This document shows, piece by piece, positions 37,697 through 48,525 of a stretch of 64,000 nt of DNA. Every line of letters begins with the position of its first letter. The first letter of the stretch is position 1. The notes under the pieces are model-generated. The model searched no databases. It saw only the letters and a program-made list of their open reading frames with translations, and was not told where the DNA came from. Origin of the DNA: Mariannaea sp. PMI_226 (taxonomy: Eukaryota; Ascomycota; Sordariomycetes; Hypocreales; Nectriaceae); contig JANFOG010000001.1 in assembly GCA_024336345.1 (NCBI GenBank), forward strand, positions 3,224,001-3,288,000, given 5' to 3'. The translations under genes and the position numbers were made by a program.

Positions 37697-40600
37697 TCAT
37701 CGTAATCCATCAACTCCTTTCTCCACGACAAATCTAACCGGCCGTCTAGCTCTCCTCATTCGCATACTGAAAGTAGATCGCGGGACATAGCTCTGAGATG
37801 TTAACATAGCAACACTCATTGTCTTGGGAGCGAGGGCTTGTTCCTGGAAGGCTTCGGCAAGTGTCATGCTCTCCCCGGATATGTCATCGTTCTCAACTTG
37901 AAGGTTTCCAAACCTATCGTCGAAACCCCAACTAGCAACGCCTCCCGCTCGTAACCAACCTTCCAAGTTGCGGCATTGGCTCACGTCGAGCCAGTTGATC
38001 TGTCCACAGCCATTCAACACATTCTCGACACCTCTACCGGTGACTCGGACGCACCCACGGACGCTCAATGCCTCCAGCTCGTTCAGATGTAACGCTACGC
38101 TTTCCAGGCTTCCGTCGCTGACTGCACTGCCGCAGAATGCCAGGCGCAATTCCCGCAGTTTAGGGAGACGGAGAGCCACGACTTCGGTCGCGGTATCAGA
38201 CAGAGCGCAGCAAAATGAAAGATCCAGATGTGTCAAGTTCTTGGCCGAGTTGACAAGTGCCACAATAGCATTATCTGACAGGTACGTGCAATCAGCCAGG
38301 CAGAGTCGGGTCAACTTTTCAAATCGGAAAGGAGCCCAAGATTGGAACCCAGCATCCGTAATCGATGTGCAACGAGTGAGAGATAATGACTCGATACGGC
38401 TAGATGCATGGGCGGCAAGGTGAGCCATCGATCTGTCCGTAATGTGCTTGCAGTAGGATAGATTCAGGCGTTTCAGTTTCGGGCATCCAATAACTGTTCC
38501 TGGCGGCGGCATGTTCTGTGCTTTTTGGTGGTGCTGCTGTTGTTGCTGTTGCTGTTGTTGGGCCTTGCTCTTTTGCCGAGTCGTTGAACTTGATATGACG
38601 ACCTGTTTGTTTGCTGGGGCAGTATCAGGTACAATCCACCCTACGACACGCCCGAGCAAGTTGTCTCCAACCTTTCTGCAATTGCTCCAGTCTACTTCCT
38701 CGAGGCCCTTGGCATTCTCACTCATCTCCAGTATCTGGTTGGCCGACACGTCCCAGACGGACTTCATTCTCCACTGTGTAACGTTCTTGCCACATGTGCG
38801 CCACAGAGCTGCGAACCCTTCATCCGTAATGTGGAAACAGTTGCTCAAGTCGATCACTCGTGCTCGGGATCCAATAAATGGAGCCAGGACTTTCATGATA
38901 AGCTCGTCGCTGACCTTGCGGTTGTATATTGACAGATCGACATATTGACAAACCTTGGGCGACGTAGTCAAGATTTTACGCCAATGGGAGCTAATACGAC
39001 GTAACCGAAAGAGTTCTCCAATGTCGACAAAATTGAAGATGTAGATCAAGATCTCGTCTGAGAGAACAGGCTTACTTTGCGTAAGCGGCCTTCGAGGTAA
39101 GGTCTTGACACGCTTAGCAGGGAGGTCCTCTGCATCATCTGGCTGGTCAAAAGCAAATGTGATGGGTGTTACCTCTACTAATCGTGACCTAACTCCATTT
39201 GTCGTGGGAGTGGACGCTTCAACTGGAGGTATTGGTGGTGCCAGTGAGTGACGTCGACGATTCCTGATATTCTCCATATCAACACTCAGGAACGGATCTG
39301 GATCCTTTGGCCCCATGTTAGCCGAGTCATCCTTAGCTGGAGAAGTCGGTTTTGACGCGTGAGAGAATGTTAGATTGGGTAAGACGGCTCCCGTAGGGGT
39401 TAAAGGGAGTTGAGAACCAGACGTCTTTGTCTGATCCTTTCCATCTGCATCCGTCATGTCAACATCGTCGCCTGGTTGGTGATATCGTTGATGAGCTGTC
39501 TCCTCCACCTGAGACTTGATGTCTGGTGGGCATCGTCTCCACAATTCATCAAGAATACTACCAGGGATAATAAGACATTCGACGGTCGTGATGGCTCTCA
39601 CCGTTGCAGTTCGGCCGGGGGAGAGGCCAAGACTGGCTACCTCTCCAAAATATTGGCCCGCCTTCAGGCGCGGTCTCCTCTGGATTGAGCGTCCAAGATC
39701 CCGTGAACTATCAGTCGCGGTGGGGTGGTCATGTATCACCTCTGCCTCACCGCGGACGATGAAAAAAATCTCATTTCCGGGAAGACCTTGGCGGACAATG
39801 TCTGTAAATGGAGCGTAGGCCTTGGGTTGAACACTCAGACCAAGAAAGTGTAATATGTCTGCGGGAAGTGAGGAAAAGAGAGGGAGTTCTTTTAGCGTCT
39901 TGCGAATGTTCACCAAGCCACTCCCTAGAGCGCTGCCAGCCGCAGGGTCTTCGATGATGCCAGGGCTGGGAGATTTTCTCTTCTTAGAGTTGATGACTGC
40001 GCCATCCTTGATAGCGCCTCTCTCTCCTGTCGAAACTTCACCAGGAGCAGGTTCTCTAGATAGGCAATCCGTTTTCGGTGACTTGAGCAATTTGCCTCCC
40101 TCCTGTCGTCGTTTTTTAAGGATATTCAAACGTTCCTGAGCTTCCTCTCGGATCGCCTTCTCCATTTCCGGGAACTTGGGCATCACTGCGTGTAAGTCTT
40201 CCTTTTTAAGGACAAGTAACAGGCACTTTGTGCGGGCAATTATAGTGGCCGTCCGTGGCATCTGCATAAGAACACCAATTTCACCAAAAAAGGCACCAGG
40301 CTTCAACTCCGCATACACAGCCTCGCCATCACGCGACGTAACAGCAACGACGCCACGGACCAGCCAGTACATAGCTTTCGCATCGTCGCCTTCAGTCACG
40401 ATGTGGTCGTTGGGAGAATGGATCTGTGGCTTGACATGGCTCCCGATAGCAACCAGGAAGTCCTCAGGGGCCGACATGAAGAGAGGGAAAGATCTCATGC
40501 GGTCAACCAGATCTAGTGGCATATCTCGAATTGTGGATGCCGTCAGTGGTGATGGCCGGACAGGCCGAGCTGGGTTAGTTTCGACATTGAAAGATCGAAT

Positions 40601-40702
40601 AAGGGAGACAGAATCTGTAGAACCAGTCGTTGCAGCAGCCTGTTGATGGTGAGCCAACGCTCGATACGGCGAGGCCGATCCCGACGAACGACTCCTCCTC
40701 AT
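37697..40702 (-). CDS. Cyclic-nucleotide-binding, F-box and leucine-rich-repeat protein
   Basis: A 1001-residue, intronless protein. Two cyclic-nucleotide-binding domains come first: about 70-185, with phosphate-binding cassette FFGEIGVLMQMPRTAT (Glu 141, Arg 150), and about 265-405, with YFGEVASLGLSPGRTAT (Glu 354, Arg 364). Both keep the Glu and Arg that hold cAMP or cGMP in known domains. A disordered Ser/Pro-rich linker runs from about 405 to 540. An F-box follows (about 544-590, LSDEILIYIFNFVDIGELFRLRRISSHWRKI), then cysteine-containing leucine-rich repeats (about 612-925) of the Grr1/FBXL type. The repeats are interrupted by nine Gln (715-723) in a low-complexity loop. The F-box predicts a Skp1-bound SCF ubiquitin ligase subunit with the repeats choosing the target. 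Ligand control by a cyclic nucleotide is my inference. Confidence 0.9.
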   Translation of the reverse strand: MRRSRSSGSASPYRALAHHQQAAATTGSTDSVSLIRSFNVETNPARPVRPSPLTASTIRDMPLDLVDRMRSFPLFMSAPEDFLVAIGSHVKPQIHSPNDHIVTEGDDAKAMYWLVRGVVAVTSRDGEAVYAELKPGAFFGEIGVLMQMPRTATIIARTKCLLLVLKKEDLHAVMPKFPEMEKAIREEAQERLNILKKRRQEGGKLLKSPKTDCLSREPAPGEVSTGERGAIKDGAVINSKKRKSPSPGIIEDPAAGSALGSGLVNIRKTLKELPLFSSLPADILHFLGLSVQPKAYAPFTDIVRQGLPGNEIFFIVRGEAEVIHDHPTATDSSRDLGRSIQRRPRLKAGQYFGEVASLGLSPGRTATVRAITTVECLIIPGSILDELWRRCPPDIKSQVEETAHQRYHQPGDDVDMTDADGKDQTKTSGSQLPLTPTGAVLPNLTFSHASKPTSPAKDDSANMGPKDPDPFLSVDMENIRNRRRHSLAPPIPPVEASTPTTNGVRSRLVEVTPITFAFDQPDDAEDLPAKRVKTLPRRPLTQSKPVLSDEILIYIFNFVDIGELFRLRRISSHWRKILTTSPKVCQYVDLSIYNRKVSDELIMKVLAPFIGSRARVIDLSNCFHITDEGFAALWRTCGKNVTQWRMKSVWDVSANQILEMSENAKGLEEVDWSNCRKVGDNLLGRVVGWIVPDTAPANKQVVISSSTTRQKSKAQQQQQQQQQHHQKAQNMPPPGTVIGCPKLKRLNLSYCKHITDRSMAHLAAHASSRIESLSLTRCTSITDAGFQSWAPFRFEKLTRLCLADCTYLSDNAIVALVNSAKNLTHLDLSFCCALSDTATEVVALRLPKLRELRLAFCGSAVSDGSLESVALHLNELEALSVRGCVRVTGRGVENVLNGCGQINWLDVSQCRNLEGWLRAGGVASWGFDDRFGNLQVENDDISGESMTLAEAFQEQALAPKTMSVAMLTSQSYVPRSTFSMRMRRARRPVRFVVEKGVDGLR
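38534..38560 (-). repeat. Polyglutamine-coding CAG/CAA repeat
   Basis: Nine mixed CAG/CAA codons for Gln 715-723 of the F-box protein. Length polymorphism between strains would be expected at such a repeat. Confidence 0.9.
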
Positions 40703-42116
40703 TTTGACTAAAGATGAACGCTATTGAGGAACCCTATGCTGTAACGGACCCAACAGCAAGACCGTCCGCAACCTCTCCAGCAGATCGATTGGTAACGATC
40801 CGGCGGAATGCAAGATTCTAGTCGATTCGTCTCTTAAATGGAACTTCGGCAGATTAGCACTAGAAGTCGCAAGACTGAGTAGATTGGGCGAAGAGTTGAG
40901 AGCGGGGGCAGGTCATGCTCTGGATGTGGCGTATTGGGGGCGAAAGCGTCCAAGAAGAGAACCACGAGCCACTAGTTATAATGAAGCCGTAGATATTTGA
41001 ATGGGTTCGAGACGCATGGAAAGAGGGGACGTGGGCACGCAGCGCAATGACACGGCCGTTGCAACGATCGACAAAAGCGCTCGGGAAGGTAGGCACGGAT
41101 TAGGATGGATCTGATCTGTCGGATCACCGTCTGAAGCTCCCAAGTCACACGAGGTCTCAGGCCGGAGCTGACAGTCGTTCTTGTCGTACACGACGGGGCT
41201 TGACGATCGCGTGGGTGTGAAATCGACCGCTCGAGTGCGGTTGCAATAAGGTGATATGGCGGGCTTTTCGGGTGTGTGAGTGATGGCGGACTGACATGGG
41301 AAAGGGCAAAAGTTGTCTGCATAACTTACTTGGAGTGGGTTGCGAGAGTTGAGAGGCGGAGGATGCGGATTTCCAACAGAATGATGTTCCTGTCGATCGG
41401 GACAAGTACGGTCGGCAAGATTAACTTCAGGCAAGACAAATCAACTCAGTTGGTGGATAGAAGTGAACGACCAGGTTCTCGGGGAAGCTGGGACCCAGCT
41501 GAGGGAGGTTTAGAATTGCGAATGGTCAAGGTTCTTGGCCAACTGGCTCCGCAAAGAAAAAGATTCCAGTCGCTGGAGAAGAGTCGACCGCCACACACGC
41601 ACGCCCACAACAGGCGACCAGCAGCACCACCACCACCACCAGTGCAATCTTCTCACACACCCAAACCCAGGAAGCAAGCTTGATGTGGGGTAACGTCTTT
41701 TAGCTGGACGGGCAGTGCCGTCACAGAAACAAGCAATGGTAAAAGAAGAGCAGGGGGCCCTGGAGGGGTGAAGCCAAGACGACTGGGTAAGCAGCGGTTG
41801 GAGACCTGTGGGAGCGAACAGCGGGACCTTGTCTGGTTTTCTTTTCTTATTCCGTTCTCATTCCTCGCTCGGATTCCGTTGTTCGATGAGGGATCGATGA
41901 TGATGATGCTGTACGATGTAGGTACGTAGATTAGTTGGTGGAGGGGTGGAAATGGTGGGGACCAAAACAAGCAAGCATCAATAGCCGAAAATTCAGAGGA
42001 GCGACTGACGAACAGGATAAAGATAGAGCCAACATTGACATCCAAGTAAGTCTGATAATTTCAAGAGAATCGCTTGCTGAGACGCAGATCAGGTAGCGGG
42101 AAGAGATGAGGCGACC

Positions 42117-43013
42117 TTAGAAGGGTCCGAGCTCATCAGCACAACCGGATATTGACGAAAACCGACACACACGATCAAATCCCCAAGTGAACCTTCTCCC
42201 GCCCACTGGAAAATGGGTCCACCAACAAGCTCCGTCCTGCTGCTGTTGCAGGTACCTTGGACATATGAAATGGCTGTCTCCATTGACTGGGTGTCCATTA
42301 ACCACGAAATTTCTAATAGGAATAATCCAGAGTGTCTCTATCCAGAGTGTCTCTGATGAACCTTGGCTTGGGTTCCTGAGGTACCAAGATGAGGTACGGT
42401 ACCTAGGTACGGTAGGGGCGTGCAGCGGAAAGGCACGATCCAGTTCAGTACCTGCGTTGCTTAGGTACCTCCCCTCCCTGTGTTGCAGCAGCAGGTGGTA
42501 GCTGCTGTCTCTGTTACATTCGCGCCCACCCACTCCTGCGTCACAGAGCTTTGCAGTGAGGGCAGTTAGCTTTTGCTTGCTCGGTGCGTGCGGCGACGGC
42601 GGAAGCGGGAGTGGGAATGGTCTCTGGAAGGGAAGGATCAAGGCCCTTCGGGTGCGCTGCGCTATTGACCAGCCGCTGTCTCGACTCTCTTTAGACATCT
42701 CGCAGAGCCCTGTTAGCGGCTCAGAGGCGTCTCCAGAAGCCCACCAGCCCACGAACAAGAGCGGCCCCAGGCGCAGATGACCGAATGCGCACAGACCTTT
42801 CTTCACGGCCCCGCACCTTCTTAAGCCCTCCCGGGAGGCCCGTGCGCTGGCCATGACGAACGTGCAAGCAGGGGACATCAGGCACCAAGCTGGGCCGAAT
42901 GGGTCTCTGTTGCCAAATTCGTTTTTGTCCAGCGCTGAACATGTGGACATCGTCCATTTTCGACAGGATGTCGCAAACAGCACAGCGTGTAACGAAGCAT
43001 AACACAAGCGCAT
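42117..43013 (-). CDS. Orphan open reading frame, doubtful
   Basis: An uninterrupted 298-codon frame that begins with ATG. I recognise no domain. Composition is rich in Cys, Trp, Arg and Ser, unlike the confirmed genes, with one Pro/Leu-rich patch (PFPLPLPPSPHAP). A 15-base tandem duplication inside it keeps the frame and doubles ETLWI. A frame this long is unusual by chance in 64 kb, but the local GC-richness makes it less surprising. It may be non-coding. Confidence 0.15.
   Translation of the reverse strand: MRLCYASLHAVLFATSCRKWTMSTCSALDKNEFGNRDPFGPAWCLMSPACTFVMASARASREGLRRCGAVKKGLCAFGHLRLGPLLFVGWWASGDASEPLTGLCEMSKESRDSGWSIAQRTRRALILPFQRPFPLPLPPSPHAPSKQKLTALTAKLCDAGVGGRECNRDSSYHLLLQHREGRYLSNAGTELDRAFPLHAPTVPRYRTSSWYLRNPSQGSSETLWIETLWIIPIRNFVVNGHPVNGDSHFICPRYLQQQQDGACWWTHFPVGGRRFTWGFDRVCRFSSISGCADELGPF
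42325..42354. repeat. 15-base perfect tandem duplication
   Basis: ATCCAGAGTGTCTCT occurs twice back to back at 42325-42339 and 42340-42354. Confidence 0.9.
42399..42410. repeat. Palindrome GTACCTAGGTAC
   Basis: A perfect 12-base palindrome of the same kind as those at 14722 and 33017, flanked by GGTACGG repeats. Confidence 0.85.
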
Positions 43014-45315
43014 ACTGCATGCACTCGTGGCTCTTTGCCAGGGACCCTGTCATGGAAATTTCACACCATACGTAGTAATGGCCCAAATCACACGAAGCTA
43101 CTCATTGAGTGTTCATTTCCGTGGGATGGATAGCCTTACTGTATGTCGATCGTGATCGCCCACGATCCACAGAACCTTCAACAGCGGCGCCAAAGTGCGA
43201 GAAGACCAAACCATACTAGAGAAACATCCCACAGATTGGGCTGCCCAAATTTGTGTTTCTCTCCCCCAAAAACGACGGGATACTCGAGTCATGGGGGTGT
43301 GCTAGCAAGAACCCAGTCTCGAGTCCAGTGGTGGTTGGTCCCCTAGGAAATCATCCCAAAAGACAAAACATTTTACGTAGATATGGGCACGAGCGCCTTG
43401 CCCTTGATTTCGGCAAGCTTGACAAGACTGATGGTCGTCGTCGTGAGATGAAGAAGGCAAGATGAGACGTCACGCAGCCATTGACCACGTTTCATCCACG
43501 ATTCACGCCATCTAAGCCCATGCCTTGGATTCGCTTGGTTATAGCGGGTAGCGAATCCACCAACAAGCACTGCAATTAATACGTTTAATCCTGGCCGCAG
43601 CGCGTAGCCCCCTACCAGAGTGGCGTCCAAAGTTAATGATACGTACCATAGTATCAGGTTTTTCAAGGTTAGAGAACAAACCGACCTCTGGATGGACATG
43701 GAGCTCACCTTGCGTGAATTTAACATTTTTAGCTCCGGGGGGAGCTGGTAAGACCACTGATAATATCTACCTACATCATCAGGTGTACACCACGAAATTT
43801 TAATCCAGAATAGCCGAATCAATAATTAGAGAGGGGAAGAACGAGGGGTGGTCAAATCAGTTGGTCCGTATGTATCATAATCTGTCAAGCATCATGCCAG
43901 CGAACCCCTTGCTACATATCATGGCCCGCTCCGACATTCTCGAAGGCGCCATGGGCAAGGGGGAGAGCCCTAGCCACGCAACGTGCCCTAGCAAATAGAA
44001 GCCCGCTAGAAGACGCTACATGAAATTGAGATTTCTAGCATTCCGCTTCCCTTGGCGTTTCCTCTCGTTTCTTTTTTCCTCACTCGTTCTTCTCCCCAGG
44101 GCTCGTTTCGTTCTTCTATTTGTTCCATTAGCCGCACTATCCATGTCTCTACCGGAACGGAGTCCATGCTTGGGCTCCATGATTTGGATAAGCAAACCCG
44201 TTTCTGATGTTACCTAGAACCAGGATAATAGCCCGCTGTTTTTCTGTACCACTCCCAAGAATAGATTGAGACATCGATTTGCCTATTTATTCCCCATTTT
44301 CAGATATGCCAGGGGTTTTATGGAAAGGGGAGCGCTTTTTATCGGTTGCTACGATGTATGTACTTCAGAGCCCAGTACGTACATTTTGATGACTACTCCG
44401 AAATTGTTTCTTTCTTTCTGGAATCAAGGGCCCAAGCGTCCTGTAATCAGCACCACTTGAAAGGTTCAACTTCAATCCTAGACATAGAAATGGAGGTACT
44501 GTAGTCATATCACTTGCTCATATTCTACTATTTTGCAGAATCATCGGCAGTAGAAAACAGACCCAACTGGTGCCGAAGAAGTCCTCACAAACAACCCAGA
44601 ATTTATGCTACTGTTCTCTTTGCATTACTTACCAATGTAGGAATATCGTTCAAATAACGTGGACTGCTCATTTATACTGGCATCGGCGTACGTTGTCCTA
44701 GCTGGGCGAGACTACAAGGCCTTGGGTCACAAGCCTTTGGGCTATTACTGTGGGCCATGATCTTGTCAGAGGCATACATCTAACAACGAGATAGGAAACA
44801 CACTTCTTCATCGGTATCGACTACTCCGTCTAGGATCGTATGCAATATGTTGTATCTGATTATTCCTCGCATATTCATGATATCCTCACAATCAAGCTAG
44901 GTGCTTAATAACATCAGTTTCTCAACCCAAGAACTTTTTGAAGCAAGCACAATCAACATTCCATATCAATAATCCGTCACACCTCGGTTCCAAGTTTTCT
45001 CTATCCACTCAGTAGACCTAGCCTACCAGCATGCAGTCGGTTGTGGGTTCCTTTCGTCTCAGTTCGGTCGACGCCCAGCATCGCCATCGCGGCTTCAACA
45101 CATTGCTTCCACAAACTTCAGGCAATCTTCTCAAATTCACAAGCCAATCTATCACTCTATGTGCGACGAAGCAAATCTCGCTTCGAAAACAATCACTGAA
45201 TTAGGGGCTCTTTGAAATTCCCTTGCTTTCCCAAAACGCCAAATTTTCAACCTGATATCGATGTTTTCCAATGCAATCAGGTAATGCTCGTACATCTTCG
45301 CTGCCAACTTCCAGC

Positions 45316-47268
45316 TTAATTCCGCAAGAACGTCTTGAACACGTCAGATTTGGTACAATCCTCGTAAGGATAGCCAATTTGTCCAAGGAATTGCTCTAGC
45401 TCGGGGACCTCATCGTCTGGACACAAGATGCCAGTAACGATCTTACCCACATCACCACCGTAGTTACGATACTGAAACAGGCTGATGTTGAATTTTGGTC
45501 TCAGAGTGACCAGGAACTTATCGAGTGCTCCAGGTCTCTCAGGGAAAGAAAACATGTACAGGCGCTCATGAGGCACACCTGATCGTCCACCAACCAAGTA
45601 TCGAATATGACTTTTGGCCAGCTCATCACCTGAAAGGTCAGTGGCAGTCATACCACCACTCCTGATGCGCTCGAGCAGCATGGCAAGCTCTTCGGTTCTC
45701 TGATCGGCGGGTGCCGTTAGAGAAAGACCAATGAGAACATTGGCAACCTCTTCGCTTGAATAACGGTACGAGAACTCAGTAACAGCATGTGGCATGATGG
45801 TCTTAATAAGTTCGGCGAATGAACCAGGGCGCTCAGGAATCTGGACGGCCAGAAGTGCCTCCTTGCCCTCACCAAGAGCGGCACGCTCAGCAACAAATCT
45901 CAGTCGATCGAAGTTCATGTTGGCACCCGAAGTCACGGCAATAAGAGTTCGTTTAGGGTCCCTAGAGGGGTTCTGCGCGACGTACTTCTTCATGCCAGCA
46001 ATGGATAGCGCGCCAGCAGGCTCCAGGCCGGAGCGTGTGTCGTCGTACATGTCTTTGATGGCGGCACAAATCTCATCAGTTGTCACCTCGATAACTTCGT
46101 CCACAACCTCTTTAGCAATGCGAAAGGTTTCCTCACCAACGGTCTTTACGGCGGCACCGTCAGCGAACAAACCGACATCCTTGAGGAATACTCGCTCGCC
46201 CCGCTTCAGAGACTCAACCATGGCGTTGGCATCGTAAGCTTCGACGCCAATGATCTTGACGTGGGGAGCCATTCTCTTGACATAAAGGCCAATGCCTGCA
46301 ATAAGACCACCCCCACCAACGCAGCAGAAGATAGCCTCGACCTTGGACATGTTGACCTGGGCGAAAAGCTCGTTTCCAATTGTGCCCTGGCCAGCAATGA
46401 CATACGGATCATCGAAAGGAGGGATATTAATGAGATCGTCGTGCTTCTCTCGTCGTGCGCACTCTTCCTTAGCTTCGTCGAAGTCAGCGCCGTGGAGGAC
46501 GACATGGCCGCCTAGTCGAGCAACGTTCATATGCTTGATGCTAGGTGTGGCCTCTGGCATGACGATAGTAGCGGGAATCTTGAGTTTGCGCGCGGAATAA
46601 GCCACGCCCTGCGCGTGGTTCCCAGCAGAGCAACAGATGACACCCTTCCAGCTCACAGCGGGATCGAGGTGGGCCATCTTGTTGTAAGCACCGCGCAGCT
46701 TGAAACTGAAAACGGGTTGTTGATCCTCGCGCTTAAGAAGAACGTTGCATTCGAGACGGGTGCTGAGATTGATGGCGTGAGTTAAAGGGGTGACTTTGCA
46801 GGCCTCGTAGACTCGGGAGGTAGCACTCGCGATAAGTCTAAGATACTGCATGAACAAACAATTCAATGATCAGTATAGGTTCTTTCCAATCCCAAATAGC
46901 TCTCGCTAGAACTTGGTATAACTCACATCTGGATAGCCATTGGGCAAAAGATAATCCTCAGGCACAGCCTCCTTGATGCGGGCTTGTTTCTCTGCCGAGG
47001 GCGTAGATGGGTTGATAGAGTACTCCGTCAAGGCCATACTCCCGGCAGGCGTCTCGGGCCTACGCTGGCCATTGGTGCCATTGACGACGCCATTGACAGG
47101 TAAGGCGGCCTCAGGAGCGTCTTGAAGCGAAGGCATCATGGATATACCTTGTGTTGTGTTTGTTGATGTAAAGATTGAATGAGGAGTCACCGCCGGAGGG
47201 ACTTGACCTTCCAATTTTTGTCGAAGAGGATGGCACTTGGTGTCAGCCAATTCCCACGTGGAAGACAT
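45316..47268 (-). CDS. ILV1: Threonine dehydratase (threonine deaminase), biosynthetic
   Basis: A 623-residue PLP enzyme that turns threonine into 2-oxobutanoate and ammonia, the first step of isoleucine synthesis, normally in mitochondria. Exon 1 is 47268-46927, the intron 46926-46846 (GTGAGT...ATGCAG) and exon 2 46845-45316; the join gives GYPDYLRLI. The PLP lysine is in PVFSFKLRGAYNK (about 163), SAGNHAQG is the substrate loop and CVGGGGLIAG the phosphate-binding loop. Two C-terminal ACT-like regulatory domains follow (ALLAVQIPERPGSFAEL and RLYMFSFPERPGALDKF), which give feedback inhibition by isoleucine. The first 100 residues are poorly conserved and not a clear targeting signal; the ATG at 47268 is the first in frame, but an upstream exon cannot be excluded. 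Confidence 0.94.
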
Positions 47269-47937
47269 CGCCCAAGGCACCAAATTGCTGCACAATATGA
47301 GTCTTCTACCTGGTGTGGATATGGTACCGCACGGACTTGCCGATCATCGGATGTACGAGTTCGGCTGGATTTGTAAAGGAAGAAAATATTTGAAGGTTCA
47401 TACATTGGATCCATTTTGGCCACCTGCATAAAATAGAAAGAAAATTATATCGATTACTGCAGCTATTCGTCCATTGATTTCAATTGATTTAATTCCTTTT
47501 GTAACTCTTCTTTTGGAAAAGTAGTCGTACCAAATTCACATCCCGTGACGCTCCGGTGGCGGGGCAAAAGTCAATCAACGCTTGACTTGCTTTGGTGGGG
47601 TTTCGATATCGGGGGCGCTTCGGAGAGAGCCTGCAAGGGACGAGTCAGACCTAAAATACAGTGCACGCCTCCTTTATCAACATCGGTACGTACTGTACAT
47701 GAGTAAGCAGAAAGATGGGGTTGATCACGGGAGCTGGGGATCAATCATTGGAGGATACTGAGCCAGTGCAGATTATAGATTATGGATTACGGAGCACAGA
47801 TTGACCAATTAACAATGGTATAAATTCAACAATGTTTCATAATGTACATAATATCGCTGTTCAGTCCATAAATTCCATACCATATCAGAAAACAGAAGAA
47901 ATCAATATCCACTGATAACAACATCCCGTGAGGCTAA
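47269..47937. other. Intergenic, ILV1 promoter
   Basis: About 670 bases with the threonine deaminase promoter and the 3' flank of the repeat-protein gene. Apart from the TGACTC site nothing stands out. Confidence 0.6.
47642..47647 (-). promoter_or_regulatory. Possible Gcn4/CPC1 site upstream of ILV1
   Basis: TGACTC on the minus strand, about 375 bases upstream of the ILV1 start. This is the core bound by Gcn4 and its filamentous relatives CPC1/CpcA, which control amino acid genes. One six-base match is weak evidence alone. Confidence 0.3.
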
Positions 47938-48525
47938 TCATTGCTTCTTGTCAATCTCCTCATAAGCAGGAGGTGGTACATCTTCCGACAGGCGTCTCGA
48001 CTGTCCCGCGCGCCTTGAATCTTGACCATCCAGACCAGGCGTATAATTACCTTGTGACTGGGGCCTTTGGTAATTCATGTCCCTCATTTCGTAGTGGTTA
48101 TTTTGCCTTGAGTAATTCTGAGGGCCGACTCCATATCCAGCACTATGAACCACGGGCGCAGAGAACACGACCTCTCCGCGGCGCTCCGCTCTTCGCATGT
48201 CTCTCTCGGCTCTGCGAATGTTCCGCTCGGCCTTGTGCTCAGCCCGCTGCATCGTTCGCTCTGCTTTGCGGTAATGTCGCTCTGCTTTACGGCCAACAAA
48301 TACAGGCTGAACAGGGGGGTTGTGTAGGTGGCTGCATCCTGAGTTCATGGATGGCTGTTGGCAGTTGCAGGGCCCATTATGGGTGTTTTGGTGCCCGTAT
48401 TGGTAGGAGACGGGATTATGAAATTGGTCTTGGGGGTGGTATTGGGACTGATGGCGTTGGTGCTCATCAGTATCACCCAGGAGAGGCCCAAGTCTGCGGG
48501 TGATCATTCTGCCAATCAAAGCCAT
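47938..48525 (-). CDS. Small (K/R)AER-repeat protein with PPxY motif, unknown function
   Basis: A 195-residue, intronless protein I do not recognise. The N-terminal half (20-75) is rich in His, Gln and Asn, with three Cys (GPCNCQQPSMNSGC). A highly charged block at about 79-116 is built of roughly six seven-residue units of the form (K/R)AERxxR, which should form a long basic/acidic helix. The C-terminal part contains PPPAYEEI (about 184-191), a PPxY motif that WW domains such as those of Rsp5/Nedd4 ubiquitin ligases bind. There is no signal peptide; the first 17 residues could be a short amphipathic helix. It may be a ubiquitin ligase adaptor, but that rests on the motif alone. Confidence 0.72.
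   Translation of the reverse strand: MALIGRMITRRLGPLLGDTDEHQRHQSQYHPQDQFHNPVSYQYGHQNTHNGPCNCQQPSMNSGCSHLHNPPVQPVFVGRKAERHYRKAERTMQRAEHKAERNIRRAERDMRRAERRGEVVFSAPVVHSAGYGVGPQNYSRQNNHYEMRDMNYQRPQSQGNYTPGLDGQDSRRAGQSRRLSEDVPPPAYEEIDKKQ

Larger units (their letters stand above)
40703..45315. other. 4.6 kb stretch without a confirmed gene
   Basis: Lies upstream of the F-box gene and downstream of the threonine deaminase gene. It holds the F-box promoter, a CAC trinucleotide tract near 41620-41643, a palindrome at 42399-42410, a 15-base tandem duplication at 42325-42354 and a 298-codon orphan frame (42117-43013). Nothing between 43.1 and 45.3 kb looks coding. Confidence 0.5.
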
